Assembly (NCBI GenBank): GCA_012274445.1
Contig: JAAROD010000090.1
Location: forward strand, 186,001 to 250,000
Reading direction: 5' to 3'
Length of the DNA stretch: 64,000 nucleotides
Source: Sclerotiophoma versabilis
Lineage: Eukaryota; Ascomycota; Dothideomycetes; Pleosporales; Didymellaceae
Positions 10,698 to 20,530 of the stretch are shown here, piece by piece. Made by a program: the position numbers and the translations under genes. The notes beneath the pieces were generated by a model. It searched no databases and was not told the origin of the DNA. It saw only the letters and a program-made list of their open reading frames with translations. Position 1 is the stretch's first letter; each line of letters begins with the position of its first letter.

Positions 10698-11729
10698 ATG
10701 GCTTCATCATTCTGGATCGAAACCGAAGACTGGCACACAGCAGGCGAGCCATTTCGCATTGTCGAACAACTTCCAGCTGGATCCCTTCCAGATGCACCCA
10801 CAGTAGCAGAGCGCCGTTTCGTCATCCTCCAGACACCAAACCATCCGCTCGACACTCTTCGCCAGCTGCTATGCCACGAACCCCGAGGCCATGCCGACAT
10901 GTATGGCGGCTTCATCACTCCTCCAGATGACTCTGGCGCACATTTTGGTGTTTTGTTTTGGCATGCCGAGGGCTTCTCCACCGCGTGCGGTCATGGCACT
11001 ATGGCATTGGGGTACTGGGCTGTTACCAAAGGATTGGTCAAGGCACCGGCAGGCGATGGAGTGGTCGATGTGGTCATTGATGTGCCTTCTGGTCGGGTTG
11101 TCGCCACCATTGCCGTCAAGCACGGCAAGCCTGTTCATGCTGATTTCGTCAACGTATCAAGCTATCAGCTGGCAAAGGGCTTGTCCGTTGAGGTGCCGTC
11201 AAGAGGGGTCAGTATTGTCGCAAACCTGACATTTGGTGGTGCAGTGTATGCGACGGTCGATGCAGCACAATTCGGGCTCAAAGTAGAGCCGAAGAACGCA
11301 AATCAATTTATCGATTTGGGGCGGGAGATCAAGAAGAGTTTAGAAACAAGAGCACATTATGGCAAGTACGATTGTTATGGTGTGATATTCTACCATGAAG
11401 AAGATAGGAGCGCGGATCCAATAAGACAGACCAATGTTACGATCTTTGCTGATGGGCAGATTGATCGTTCTCCTTGCGGTTCTGGAACCTGTGCCAGGCT
11501 GGCGGTACTGTTAGCGGAAGGAAGATTGGGTGCTGGACGATCGAAGCTGATACACGGTTCCATCGTGGGGTCGACGTTTGAGGGCGAAATCGTGTCGGAG
11601 ATGAAGAGTCCTTTAGAGGGTGGTGCACCGGCGTGTATACCGAGAGTAAGAGGCCGTGCGAACCTAGTTGGTCGGATGAACTTCTTCATAGATCCGGAGG
11701 ATTCAGTGCAACCATTTACTCTGCGTTGA
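10698..11729 (+). CDS. Proline racemase-family enzyme, probable hydroxyproline 2-epimerase type
   Basis: Single-exon 343-aa member of the proline racemase / 4-hydroxyproline epimerase / trans-3-hydroxyproline dehydratase family. The start at 10698 has a near-ideal context (ATACCATGGCT). Conserved blocks are HTAGEPFR near the N-terminus, PRGHADMYG, the first active-site loop STACGHGT with Cys97, and the second DRSPCGSGT with Cys260. The family alternates two catalytic thiols; the dehydratase subgroup is known to replace the second Cys with Thr. Both cysteines are present here, so racemase/epimerase chemistry is favoured over dehydration (inference from family knowledge). It is probably cytosolic, in catabolism of hydroxyproline from collagen or plant cell-wall glycoproteins. 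No other hydroxyproline pathway gene is adjacent. Confidence 0.88.
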   Translation: MASSFWIETEDWHTAGEPFRIVEQLPAGSLPDAPTVAERRFVILQTPNHPLDTLRQLLCHEPRGHADMYGGFITPPDDSGAHFGVLFWHAEGFSTACGHGTMALGYWAVTKGLVKAPAGDGVVDVVIDVPSGRVVATIAVKHGKPVHADFVNVSSYQLAKGLSVEVPSRGVSIVANLTFGGAVYATVDAAQFGLKVEPKNANQFIDLGREIKKSLETRAHYGKYDCYGVIFYHEEDRSADPIRQTNVTIFADGQIDRSPCGSGTCARLAVLLAEGRLGAGRSKLIHGSIVGSTFEGEIVSEMKSPLEGGAPACIPRVRGRANLVGRMNFFIDPEDSVQPFTLR

Positions 11730-11734
11730 GACTC

Positions 11735-12114
11735 TTAGCTAAGGACTGAATTACTCAAGGCTGAATCCTCCACAAGTGCTATGTTCCACTTGACAGGAGT
11801 AGTCGGCAGCGTTGTGTCCTTCTCTATCAATACGAATGCAAGGTGAAGGGTTTTGCATGTCCCTTCACTCGCCTCAACCCACGAATCTAGTACACAAATA
11901 GCCGCCGTATCCGCTTCCAGCTCACACTGAAAGACGAGAGTAGGCTTGCTGTCTATAGATGAAGATGAAGAGCTCGTGAAGCTCACAAGAACCTTGTTTG
12001 GTAAGATGAAGCCTAACAGACAGAAGTGGGAAGAGAAGGCCATATGGGCCACTTACTGTAATGATTGCAGCAAATGCAAATGAAAGCAGCGATTGTGGTG
12101 ATTTTCTTCACCAT
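11735..12114 (-). CDS. Candidate small secreted protein, 111 aa, two exons
   Basis: On the minus strand an ATG at 12114 opens a hydrophobic leader (MVKKITTIAAFICICC), reads to 12057, and splices through a 44-bp GTAAGT...TTAG intron (12013-12056) into the open frame 12012-11735. The joined protein has 111 aa: a probable signal peptide of about 18 residues, then an ectodomain with a Ser run (SSSSSS) and three cysteines (FQCEL, AICVL, GTCKT). Length, leader and lack of known domains fit a small secreted protein or effector candidate. The intron is short and has no strong branch site, so the model is tentative. It ends 5 bp from the stop of the convergent proline racemase-family gene, so the two transcripts must overlap in their 3' UTRs. 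Confidence 0.42.
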
Positions 12115-12417
12115 TTCTTAGGTAGTGATTGTTTCCAACAGTTTGAGAACTTTTGTTGAAATAGCTGTCAAGGATGATAATCGTTATCTTGCGATGCAGA
12201 AAATAGCAGCACCTACCAACACATGAATCCGCATTCCTATCGGTCAAATATACTGTTATTGTCCCTGGCCTTACTGACAGATGGTATCATTCGTCTTACC
12301 GTTGTAGCAGGACGCAGTCGGTAGCATACAGCCGACGTAGTACCTGCCGCTGCTTATCGATAAAGCTGCCACCTTGCGCGCATGTGCTTCACATGCGCGT
12401 TACTCACTCACACCACA
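12115..12417. other. Short intergenic region
   Basis: About 300 bp between the small secreted protein gene and the divergent Arl3 gene. It contains an imperfect direct repeat GCGCATGTGCTTCACATGCGC (an almost perfect inverted repeat at 12378-12398) just before the Arl3 start. Confidence 0.4.
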
Positions 12418-13162
12418 ATGTACCACCTCTTCAAATCAATCTACCTGCACGCCACAAGCAAAGAAGGTACCTCTGCCTCTCCCGCCCAGGACGCATCAGG
12501 GCTCCTCACCCCTCCCTCACATGTGCTAATCCTCCATAGAGTACTCCGTCCTCGTCCTCGGCCTGGACAACGCGGGCAAAACCACGCTCCTTGAGCAGAT
12601 TAAAGCTTCCTACACTCCATCCCACCCAAATCTCAAGACCGTCCCTACCGTTGGCCAGAACACCGTCACGCTCGCGCTCCCGCCCCCAAACCCGCCGATA
12701 TACCTTAAGATCTGGGATGTTGGAGGGCAGCACAGTCTGAGAGGGTTGTGGCAGTCTTACTACAGCTCTGCGCACGCTATTGTTTTTGTGATCGACTCAA
12801 GCGATGTGGGGAATGCGACGCTAGCTGAGATTGGGGAGGGTGCGGGTGTGAATGAGGGTGAGATGGGGCGGTTGGATGAGTGTCGGCTTGTGCTGGAGAG
12901 TATACTGGGAAACGAGGAGACGAGCGGGGTACCGATATTGGTGCTTGCGAATAAGCAGGATAGAGAGGACTGCGTCGAGGTTGTGAGGATCAAGGAGGGG
13001 TTCGTGAGGAAGGTATTTGAGGGCGAGAAGGGCGGGAATGTGAGGGATAGTAGGGTGCTGCCGTGTTCGGCGCTGACGGGGACGGGTGTCCAAGAGGCGG
13101 TTGAGTGGTTGGTCACGAGGATGATGGGGAATAAAGAGAGTAGGCCGCCGGTCATGCGGTAA
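12418..13162 (+). CDS. ARL3: Arf-like small GTPase Arl3/ARFRP1
   Basis: Golgi-associated GTPase of the Arl3 (yeast) / ARFRP1 (animal) group, which recruits Arl1 and golgins at the trans-Golgi. Exon 1 is 12418-12466 (MYHLFKSIYLHATSKE), intron 12467-12539 (73 bp, GTACCT...TAG), exon 2 12540-13162; 223 aa in total. The motifs are complete: P-loop GLDNAGKTT, switch I PTVGQNT, switch II WDVGGQH, NKQD and CSAL. The N-terminus is MY, not MG, so there is no myristoylation site, as expected for Arl3-type proteins that are N-acetylated instead. The protein is about 25-30 residues longer than usual because of acidic and Gly-rich insertions after FVIDSSD (about residues 97-115) and near KVFEGEKGG. The coding sequence of the G3-G5 half is notably rich in GGG-type codons. 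Confidence 0.9.
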
Positions 13163-14080
13163 AGGATGGTGAAGGAGGAGGGAGGTGATATACCCATATG
13201 TTATGATGAGACGAGCGTCATTTTTGAGGCATGCATGATTCATGGCGCGATGAAGGTATGATGTTCAATGCGAGAGTATCTGTTCAATGCAACTTTAGTC
13301 GTCTAGACTGAAAGAAAAGCCCGGAGGCTGTCAATTGTCTAAACCACTAGGATCCGTGATTGTCGACAGATTTGTTTGGATATAATATTCCCGAATTAGC
13401 ACGTACTGTACTACTGATCTGCAAAGCTTTGTGTGGGATGCTGGAGACACTCACGGCCTTCGTTCACCCACTATCACCTGCATGTGGAGGAGGGCACGGC
13501 ACGATCTTCTAGAACAAGTCTGGAATAACGGCGCCTGTGCCGAAAGCCTGCATGCAGGTACTTGGACCTAGACCCGGCTATACCTGCAACACGCGACAAA
13601 GTGGACCTTGGCGAAGTTGAACCGGAGAACCAGCTTTCTCTGCATGATTATCGAGAAACCTGTTTCCTCATGGAACTCACGGCAAGAGCGGTTATGTGTA
13701 GTCGTCAAGCATCGCCAAGTCTTGTTTAGTTACTGTGCCAACTGAGTTGATGGCGTCAAGATACCTGACGGCTGCTTCCGAGACACGCAGTACAAGCCTC
13801 ACAGCCCCCCTGCGCACATGTCGAAGTGGGCTATTCGATAAACAGGATCACGAAATAGGGCAGGTGTTTTTCTTTCAGGCAAAGCGCTGACTGCTCGTCA
13901 TCCGAGGCCGGGTCATGGCCCACATTCCACGTTGCCGAGTCCAAGGGATGATGACAGCCATGCTCCCCGCCGCGCGCTTCTAGACAGGAGCCTGCTACCT
14001 CGCGTGATCGGCATCACGACAACAACAACCAACAGCCCCAGCCCAGCCCCAGCCCCAGCACCAGCACCAGCAACACCACC
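13163..14080. other. Intergenic region; CCAGCC-rich leader before the F-box/ankyrin gene
   Basis: No gene is supported. The last 45 bp (14036-14080) are a run of imperfect CAGCCC/CAGCAC repeats directly before the ATG of the following gene, probably in its 5' leader. Confidence 0.5.
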
Positions 14081-15013
14081 ATGGCGCCTGTTGTCGGCCT
14101 GCTCGCCCTGCCTACGGAGCTGCTGCTGCTGCTGGCCGAGTCGTTCCTCGACCAGACCGACATCAGCAGGCTGGTGTGCACGAACCGGTACCTCAGCAAT
14201 GTGCTGTGGGAGCCGTTGTTGCGCAAGAACATCGCACACCACGGCAGCACAGCGCTGCTCTGGGCCGCCGCAAACAACCACACCGACTTTGCGCAGCAGC
14301 TCGTCCATCTCGGCGCGAACCTGGAGACTTCCCCGCACTTTCTGGAACGCGCCAACATCCCGCGCGTTGGCCGCTACTGGGGCCGCAATGTTCCCAACAG
14401 CGGCAGCTCGACGCCGCTGTGCTATGCCGTCCAGCGTCGCAACCTAGCCATGGTCGAGCTTCTCGTTGGAGCCGGGGCGCTTGTCGTTGCGCTGCGCGAT
14501 GTTGGCTATGGGCCGTTTGAGTATGCGTATGCGGCCAAACACTCTGCCATCATCGACGTCTTGATGAGCCAGTTGTGGACGATTGACGCGCCAGTGGGAC
14601 GTAACGGCGAGACACCGTTGCAGCTTGCCTGTCGCAACCGCTACGTCGACGGTGTAAGGCGTCTGCTCGAGCAAAAGGCCGATCCGAATGCAAAGAATGT
14701 AGTGCCCAAGGAGCGCTTCAGTCATGTGCGCTCGTTGCTGGACACCACCAGTCCGGGCTTCTACACCTACGACCGATTTGACTTGCCGACTGGGAACCCA
14801 CGCGATGATGCCCTGGCCATCCTGAGGATGCTGTTCAATTGCGGGCTGGACCCAGATGAATCGTGTCGCTGTCGCTTGTTCAGAGTCGACCCGCGGGCTC
14901 GGGCACTGCTCGAGAAGAAGAGTTCATCGTCGAGCAGAGACAGGAAGCGCAGGTCGCAAGAGCATCAAAGAGGCTTCCGGGGCGCGTTTGGACTGCAGAA
15001 GAAGCGCCGCTGA
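14081..15013 (+). CDS. F-box-like protein with ankyrin repeats
   Basis: Single-exon 310-aa protein with a perfect fungal start context (CACCATGGCG). Residues about 7-50 match an F-box-like motif (LPTELLLLLAESFLDQTDISRLVCTNRYLS). Ankyrin-type units follow: TALLWAAANNHTDFAQQLVHLGAN (about 57-80), TPLCYAVQRRNLAMVELLVGAGA (about 111-133) and TPLQLACRNRYVDGVRRLLEQKADPN (about 178-203). The C-terminus is basic and Ser-rich (KKSSSSSRDRKRRS), possibly a nuclear localisation signal. F-box/ankyrin proteins are common in filamentous fungi and are presumed SCF substrate receptors; the target is unknown. Motif strings longer than 20 residues are avoided elsewhere; positions are approximate. Confidence 0.8.
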   Translation: MAPVVGLLALPTELLLLLAESFLDQTDISRLVCTNRYLSNVLWEPLLRKNIAHHGSTALLWAAANNHTDFAQQLVHLGANLETSPHFLERANIPRVGRYWGRNVPNSGSSTPLCYAVQRRNLAMVELLVGAGALVVALRDVGYGPFEYAYAAKHSAIIDVLMSQLWTIDAPVGRNGETPLQLACRNRYVDGVRRLLEQKADPNAKNVVPKERFSHVRSLLDTTSPGFYTYDRFDLPTGNPRDDALAILRMLFNCGLDPDESCRCRLFRVDPRARALLEKKSSSSSRDRKRRSQEHQRGFRGAFGLQKKRR

Positions 15014-15918
15014 ACGGCAGCATGTCGACCTATAGCGCAGACATGGGAAGGCCCTGGGCTGAGCGGTCAGGTGCCATGACGATACACTCCCAGAGCCTTG
15101 TTACCGACTTAACGAATTGCAACGACTTTATGCCCCGACGCAGCACATAAAGACCGTATTCATTATCCGCAGAAGATGGCACGCGACCATGCTCTCTGAT
15201 TGAGACAGGACTTTTTTTTTCGATTCAAGACGTTTGTTCGGAATTCTGTCTTGACAAACGTAAAAAGGAGAAAGAGTGCACTTTGGCGGGTGGGGCGTGA
15301 CGTTCGCCACCAAGGGGGAATGCATGCCTAAGAAGTGTGTACGCCAGTATCAGCTGCAGGTCCTGTGTCCCTTACGACTTTCTTTGGTACTTTGTTCCTA
15401 TTTTGGTGATCCCAAGAGCGTCTCTAGTGATGACTCACGGCGTTGAAGGATGAAACTTCTTCGTCGCTGGTCCTGGCATGTTTTGTTGGCGTTTTCTTAC
15501 GGGTTGGGAGGTGTAGTGGAGTTATCGCGGTCCGCCGTAGTCTTGAGCTTGCTGCGAATTTGCTGATCTGCCATGTTGGTTTTCGTCAATCGATCGGTGT
15601 TTGTCGTCGTACACGGCCTCGCTGGATTCGCACTATTGGTTTGAACGATGGTCCCCTGTACCGTTCTATCTTACTTGATCGGGAAATCAAAAGTTCAACT
15701 GTTACATTCAATTCTTGTAGGATCGAAAGTCCACGAAACCTTGAGGCTAGCGTGAGGTGGGAGTTAATTATAGAGCCACAGGAGAGACCGGTGATGGCCT
15801 TGTGTAGGTTTGTTAGAAGTTGTATTGTGGTAGACTGACATTAAGTACGCAACACGCAAAGTAGGTATCACAAGGCCAAAGCCATACATCAAAAACTTGC
15901 ACCTTCCCCTCGCTCTCG
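15014..15918. other. Intergenic region
   Basis: No supportable gene between two convergent genes. A 131-codon open frame (15443-15838, +) has no recognisable domain and unremarkable composition. A T-run at 15211-15219 is the only simple feature. Confidence 0.45.
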
Positions 15919-17260
15919 TCACCAATCATCAATCATAAAATTAGCCTCCTCACTCTCAATGTCCATGACCTTCCTGGCCGCCTCACTCCCACTCACGGGC
16001 AGCATCTCCAGCCCGGCTTTCTTGAACTTGTCAGGCACCTCTTCCGAATCCAACAGGCCCACCTGAAACAAGACACTGGCCTGGTCCCAGTAGACTCTCT
16101 CCGACCAGATCTTGCCGGCGCGGATTCCTACAATGCTCACCACCACAATCTCCACCTTCTCGTTTGTAGGTTTGACGTCTGGTAGGATCCACGGCATGAC
16201 GCAGGTGTGCTTGAACTGCACGTACAGCTCGTCGACGATGCGGTCTACGCCGACGGTTCGCGAGACAAGACGGAGGTGTAGCGAGGGCGGGGCGGTCTTG
16301 AGGAAGTAGTCGGCGTAGAAGCGCTTGAGCTCTGGTCGGCCGAAGCCGCCGGTCATGGTGGGGGTGAAGTTGACGCACGGGGTGGGGTGGTTGACGTACG
16401 TGTCCATGAGCTTCTGGAGGTTGTGGCCGCGGTACTTCTCTGGCTGGTGTCAGTGCTGTGGCGGGCGGGATGGAGGGGCTCGGGCGGCGCACGCTCTACG
16501 TTGTCTTCCCACGGCCGCTCGAGATGGACCTCTGCGCCGAAGCCTCTGCGCACGACGCCCAGGCTGCGGCTCCAGGCGATGGCGTCGGCGACGGCGTCGT
16601 ACTGCTCCAGGTCGTGCTCTGCGAAGCCCGGGTCGACGCCTTCGTAGGTGTAGGCCGGGTACTGCATCTTGGCGAGCAGGCCGCCGGCGCCTATGCCGGG
16701 GGTGATGCGCTTGGTCACCGTCTTCCGCCTCGCCTGGATGCCCAGGACCTCGGGGCGGCGCAGGATGCCGACCGTCTCCTCGTTGGGGCCGCTGCCCTGC
16801 GCGAGGTGCACGACGACGCGGAAGCTGGCGGTGAAGCGGCGGTGCGGGTCGGGGATGGTGGTGGGGTAGTAGGCCACGAGGGAGCACAGCTTGCTCGTCG
16901 CCGTCTTGGGCTCGCTGAACACGTCGAGACACACGGCGGCGGCCTCGCCAAAGGCTGCGCGCGTTAGCAGCTCGCTGTGCCTGGCGACCGCGCCTTGCGG
17001 CCGCCGTCGAGACGGGAGTGCTGACCTACGACCGCATACCGCTCGCCAATGCCCATGCCGTCGCCCAGGCGGTGCAGCGTCTTGACGTACTGCTTGCCGT
17101 CCCTGCCCATGGGCACGTACTGGACGATGAAGCCCTCGTCGCGCCACGCCCGCATCGTCTCGACGTCGAACTCGTCGTCCTCGGCCGTCAGGTACAGCGT
17201 CGGCGTGCTGTGGTTGAACGACAGCCAGCCGTTGCGGTCGGCCAGGAACTGCTGCGCCAT
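15919..17260 (-). CDS. Two-domain protein: dienelactone hydrolase-like plus SnoaL/NTF2-like
   Basis: On the minus strand, exons 17260-17026, 16954-16493 and 16439-15919 give 405 aa. Intron 1 (71 bp) is GTCAGC...CGCAG; intron 2 (53 bp) is GTGCGC...CCAG, though an alternative pairing GTAGAG...CACCAG also keeps frame. The N-terminal about 235 residues have an alpha/beta-hydrolase layout resembling fungal dienelactone hydrolase-like proteins (LYLTAEDDEFDVETM; GERYAVVAFGEAAAV), but the nucleophile-elbow Ser/Cys is not visible at AFGEA, so that domain may be non-catalytic. The C-terminal about 150 residues match the SnoaL/NTF2-like fold (PTMTGG; VYWDQASVLFQVGLLD). Such fusions are often annotated as carboxymethylenebutenolidases in fungi. 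The role is probably aromatic or small-molecule metabolism, unproven. Confidence 0.75.
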
Positions 17261-17285
17261 GGTGAAGTGCTGGGGTCGTGATCAC

Positions 17286-17739
17286 GCGGGGCCGTGGAGC
17301 GCGCAGTCTCTCGCCCAGTCTCTCGCCCAGTCTCCCGCCCAGTCACTCGCCCAGTCTCCCGCAGAGGCCGCAGCGTGCGTAGCTCTGTCGCAGGCCCCGC
17401 CTTGTTGCGGACCGACCACCACGTCAGCCATGTCGGGGCGCGCTCAGCAATCCTGCTCGAACACGCCGGCGCACACGCGGGTGGCTTCGTCTGGCTCCAA
17501 CTGCATGACGTCGCAGCCCCGCCCGAGCATCACCTGCCCCACATGGAATCACATGACGACCATCCAACCACCTGCTGCAGCGCCGTGAACGAGAACACTG
17601 GATGCACACACACGTCACACCAGAGGCTCCCAGACAACGGCGGTGCAATAAGTCACTGCACAGCCCATCGGCTGCCCGTGCATTGTTGTTCAACTGTTGT
17701 CATTTGGTACTACGTCGCATGTACATCGCGGCGCCCACA
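17286..17739. other. Intergenic region between two minus-strand genes
   Basis: Contains the 12-bp tandem repeat annotated separately. Otherwise it holds the 3' flank of the isopropylmalate dehydrogenase gene and the promoter of the downstream gene. No additional gene is seen. Confidence 0.45.
17304..17363. repeat. 12-bp minisatellite, five units
   Basis: Five consecutive 12-bp units of the form CAGTCTCTCGCC with 0-2 substitutions each. It lies about 45 bp upstream (in transcription sense) of the start of the DLH/NTF2-like gene, so it is in that gene's promoter or leader. Copy number may vary between strains (inference). Confidence 0.85.
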
Positions 17740-19144
17740 TCACTTCAGCAGCTTCTCAAGCTCAGCCGCGATCGCGTCACCGACCTGTGATGTTGTCGAC
17801 GACCCACCAATGTCCTTTGTTCGGATGCCGTTGTCAATGGCAATCCTCGTCGCCTCGTCAATCTTCGCCGCGTACTGAGGCAGACAGAGAGAGTACTTGA
17901 ACATCATGCTCATCGACAGAATCGTTGCTACGGGGTTGACGATGCCCTGGCCGGCAATGTCGGGTGCAGAGCCTTGTCTATGTCAGTAACGGTACAGTGA
18001 TGATTACTATTATTATGCACGTGAGGCTTACCGTGGATGGGCTCGTAGATGCCGTTCAGCTTGGTCTTGCCGTCGGGAATACCTCCCAGACTGGCACTGG
18101 GCAGCAGTCCCAAGCTACCAGGGATAACGCTGGCCTCGTCGGAGATGATGTCTCCAAACAAGTTGCTGGTGACAACCACACCGTTCAGCGCTCTCGGGTT
18201 CTTAATCATAAGCATAGCCGCCGAGTCGATGAGGTGTGTGCCAGACTTGAGGTGGGGGTACTCGTCCTTCATGATGCGCTCGAACGTCTTCCTCCATAAC
18301 CTCGATGTCGCAAGCACGTTGGCCTTGTCTAAACTCCAGACTGGAACCGGAGGCTCCTCGACAGACGCGAGGCTTCCGGCTAAGCGGACGACGCGCTCAA
18401 TCTCCTCGACGCTGTATGGCTCCGTGTCCATGGCCTTTCCATCGCCATCGTCCTCTTTCCTATCACCAAAGTAGATTCCACCAGTCAACTCGCGGATGAT
18501 GTTGAAGTTGACGCCACGGACGTTGTCTGCCTTGAGAGGCGACTGCTCGACGAGGGAGTCGGAGGCGAAGAAGCAGGGTCGCAAGTTGCCGAAGGTGCCG
18601 AGCTCCTTGCGCAACCTCAAAATGCCCTGCTCAGGGCGGACCTTGCCGGTGCCCCATTTCTGTCCATGTCAGTACTTTTGCTGCGGGTTGGGGTCGAGGA
18701 TGCGCGTACCGGGCCGCCGACAGCGCCAAGAATGATAGCATCGGCCTTCTTCGCTGCGTCGAGGGTTTCGTCGGTCAGCGGGTTGTTGTGGGCGTCTATC
18801 GAGCACTGTCATCTGTTAGTCGACGTATGGCGCGTCATCATGTGCCACTCACACCACCGAACAGGTGTTCCTGGAAGCTGAATGAAACGTCTGTGTGCTT
18901 CTCAATGACCTTCAGGACCTGAATTAGAGTTAGCGCGTGTTTGCTCCGTCAAATGGTGTCCTGTAGTACCTTGATGCCCTCTGCAATGACCTGGTTGTGA
19001 TATGTGAGCTTTGCATTACGAGATTGCGATTTGAGCTGTTACCTCGGGTCCAACACCGTCACCTAGAAACGATTAGCTGGATACCGATGGGGACACTGAC
19101 AGGTTGCACCTACCACCTAGTACTACAATGTTGAAGGAAGGCAT
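17740..19144 (-). CDS. LEU2: 3-isopropylmalate dehydrogenase (leucine biosynthesis)
   Basis: Catalyses NAD-dependent oxidative decarboxylation of 3-isopropylmalate, the third committed step to leucine. Seven exons on the minus strand: 19144-19114, 19062-19043, 18990-18970, 18918-18853, 18805-18710, 18659-18032 and 17972-17740; six GT-AG introns of 47-59 bp. The product has 364 aa, the family's usual length. Visible blocks are NIVVLGGDGVGPEV at the N-terminus, HLFGGCSID, ILGAVGGPKWGTG, the substrate-binding LRLRKELGTFGNLRP, and the NAD/metal region NLFGDIISDEASVIPGSLG, then YEPIHGSAPDIAGQ. Exons 2 and 3 are only 20 and 21 bp, but the junctions are unambiguous from the conserved protein. A Leu3-type site lies about 100 bp upstream of the start codon. 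The enzyme is normally cytosolic. Confidence 0.95.
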
Positions 19145-19245
19145 TGTGAGGATGTTTGTGTAATTACTGTGGAAGGGTAAGTAAGTTGCGCTCCAAATGT
19201 TTTCGAGCTTTAGCTCATCGCGGGGCTGCGACGATTCCCCGCCCT

Positions 19246-19255
19246 CCGGTACCGG
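19246..19255. promoter_or_regulatory. Leu3-type binding site CCGGTACCGG
   Basis: A perfect palindrome CCGGTACCGG matches the Leu3 consensus CCGG-N2-CCGG known from yeast leucine genes. It lies 102 bp upstream of the start codon of the isopropylmalate dehydrogenase gene, transcribed away from it on the minus strand. It probably mediates activation by a Leu3 homologue in response to alpha-isopropylmalate (inference from the yeast system). Confidence 0.7.
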
Positions 19256-19982
19256 AGCTCTGACACTCAACCAACCATTGAGCAGCTCTCCACGTCGGCT
19301 CAGAAGACTTCACTTTCATCTTGCAAGGGATGTGGACTACAAGAATACAAAACCCAGACCTTCTGGAAAGCGTAGAGGGCTTCTGAATATTGTACAGTTA
19401 GCTAACAACAACCGAACTCGCTGTATTACCTCGTCTGCTCAAGCAGCGTTACTTAGCCAACTCGATTGTTTTTTTGAGGGGGGAGAGTTGGCGCTCCTGT
19501 AGCCCATTTTCTCTGCGATGTGAGAGATCTTCGTATGGAACCTCTATGAGGTTCAACAACATCCTCGGTGTTATCGGCTGGGCTCATTGCTCCTCCTGCC
19601 GCCGATCTGGCATTGTTGCGCACCCGTTTGATCCTGTTTTGACCGTGTGCAATGGGCTTGTAGCATGGTTTAGGACAAGACAATAACCATTTATTGCCTC
19701 GTCAAAAAAGGTAACAAGTCAATTATCTCAAACGGTCACAGGCTTATTGTTGCGTCCCTTCTGCCTGTTGAAGATGAACCCTGTGAGCACACAAGGTGTT
19801 TGCACCCGTCTTGGGCTGCACGGAGCAGACCTCATGCATCACCATCACGGTGATGATAGTTTTATGATAGTAACACTGCCTGCGCAAATCCCGGACACTG
19901 GTGACGCTCAGTATAAATGGATTGCCGTCTTGACTGTCCTAGAATCTTAATTCGACACGTTGCTTGAGATCTCACAATTGGG
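19256..19982. other. Intergenic region between divergent genes
   Basis: No coding region is supported. Includes a small inverted repeat, CATCACCATCACGGTGATGAT (19837-19857). Remainder presumed promoter sequence of the divergent LEU2 and GPI-protein genes. Confidence 0.4.
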
Positions 19983-20530
19983 ATGTTCGTCATGCACTTC
20001 ATCAAAGCTATTCTCGCCTTGCCTTTCAGCAGCTTCTGCTTAGCAGAGCCGTTGTTCATACTGCATTCCTCATATCCTACGCTGCCGACTCCTCCGCCCG
20101 AAGTAACAGGGGTCAAGGAGGTCTGACATTATATCAATCCGGTTTCTGTGAAGTACTGACCTAGTCACAGGTTGAGCGATGGTCCAGGTCCCACTCCGAA
20201 TCGATGGCCGATGCTTGGGCCTCCTACTGGGACGCTGACCCAGCAAAGCATGCTCATGCCGATGCTATGATGCTGGACTTGGCAGCCACTGGAACCTGGA
20301 CAAGCAAACTGCCGGAGTGGGCTACCGCAACAACAGGGAGTCTTGTTCTCGTTACGGAGACCCCAGCCTGGTTTTCAGAACTGCCAAAGGATGTTCAGAG
20401 CATTAAGCTGGAGGAAGGAAGCGTGTGGGCGTCAATTATGGCAGACAAGACAGCAATGGCTCCGAAGGAGACGGCAAAAGCTGCCATTGGCGTGTTGGCG
20501 GGCGTTGCTGTCGCTGCAGCTGTATTGTAG
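19983..20530 (+). CDS. Small GPI-anchor-type surface protein, 165 aa
   Basis: Two exons, 19983-20120 and 20171-20530, separated by a 50-bp intron (GTCTGA...CACAG) with a clear branch site (ACTGAC) 15 nt before the acceptor. The joined product has 165 aa. Residues 1-21 are a signal peptide (MFVMHFIKAILALPFSSFC); a second ATG at codon 4 is equally possible. The mature part is acidic and Ala/Trp-rich with no cysteine. The last about 18 residues are hydrophobic (AAIGVLAGVAVAAAVL) and end the protein without a basic tail, which is the pattern of a GPI-attachment signal. I recognise no named family. Together these suggest a small cell-wall or membrane-anchored protein. Exon 1 is supported by splice geometry and signal peptide, not by homology. 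Confidence 0.6.

Noticed and set aside
8881..11729. Secondary-metabolite gene cluster suggested by the methyltransferase relic
   Set aside because: No backbone synthase, oxidoreductase set, transporter or regulator nearby; the neighbours are a GH35 enzyme, a small membrane protein and an amino-acid epimerase.
15443..15838. 131-codon open frame
   Set aside because: No domain or plausible homology, poor start context; length alone is not evidence.
16353..17285. 310-codon open frame on the minus strand
   Set aside because: It is a shifted frame of the DLH/NTF2-like gene, is Arg/Pro-rich from GC-rich codons, and runs through both introns; the spliced frame has clear domain similarity.
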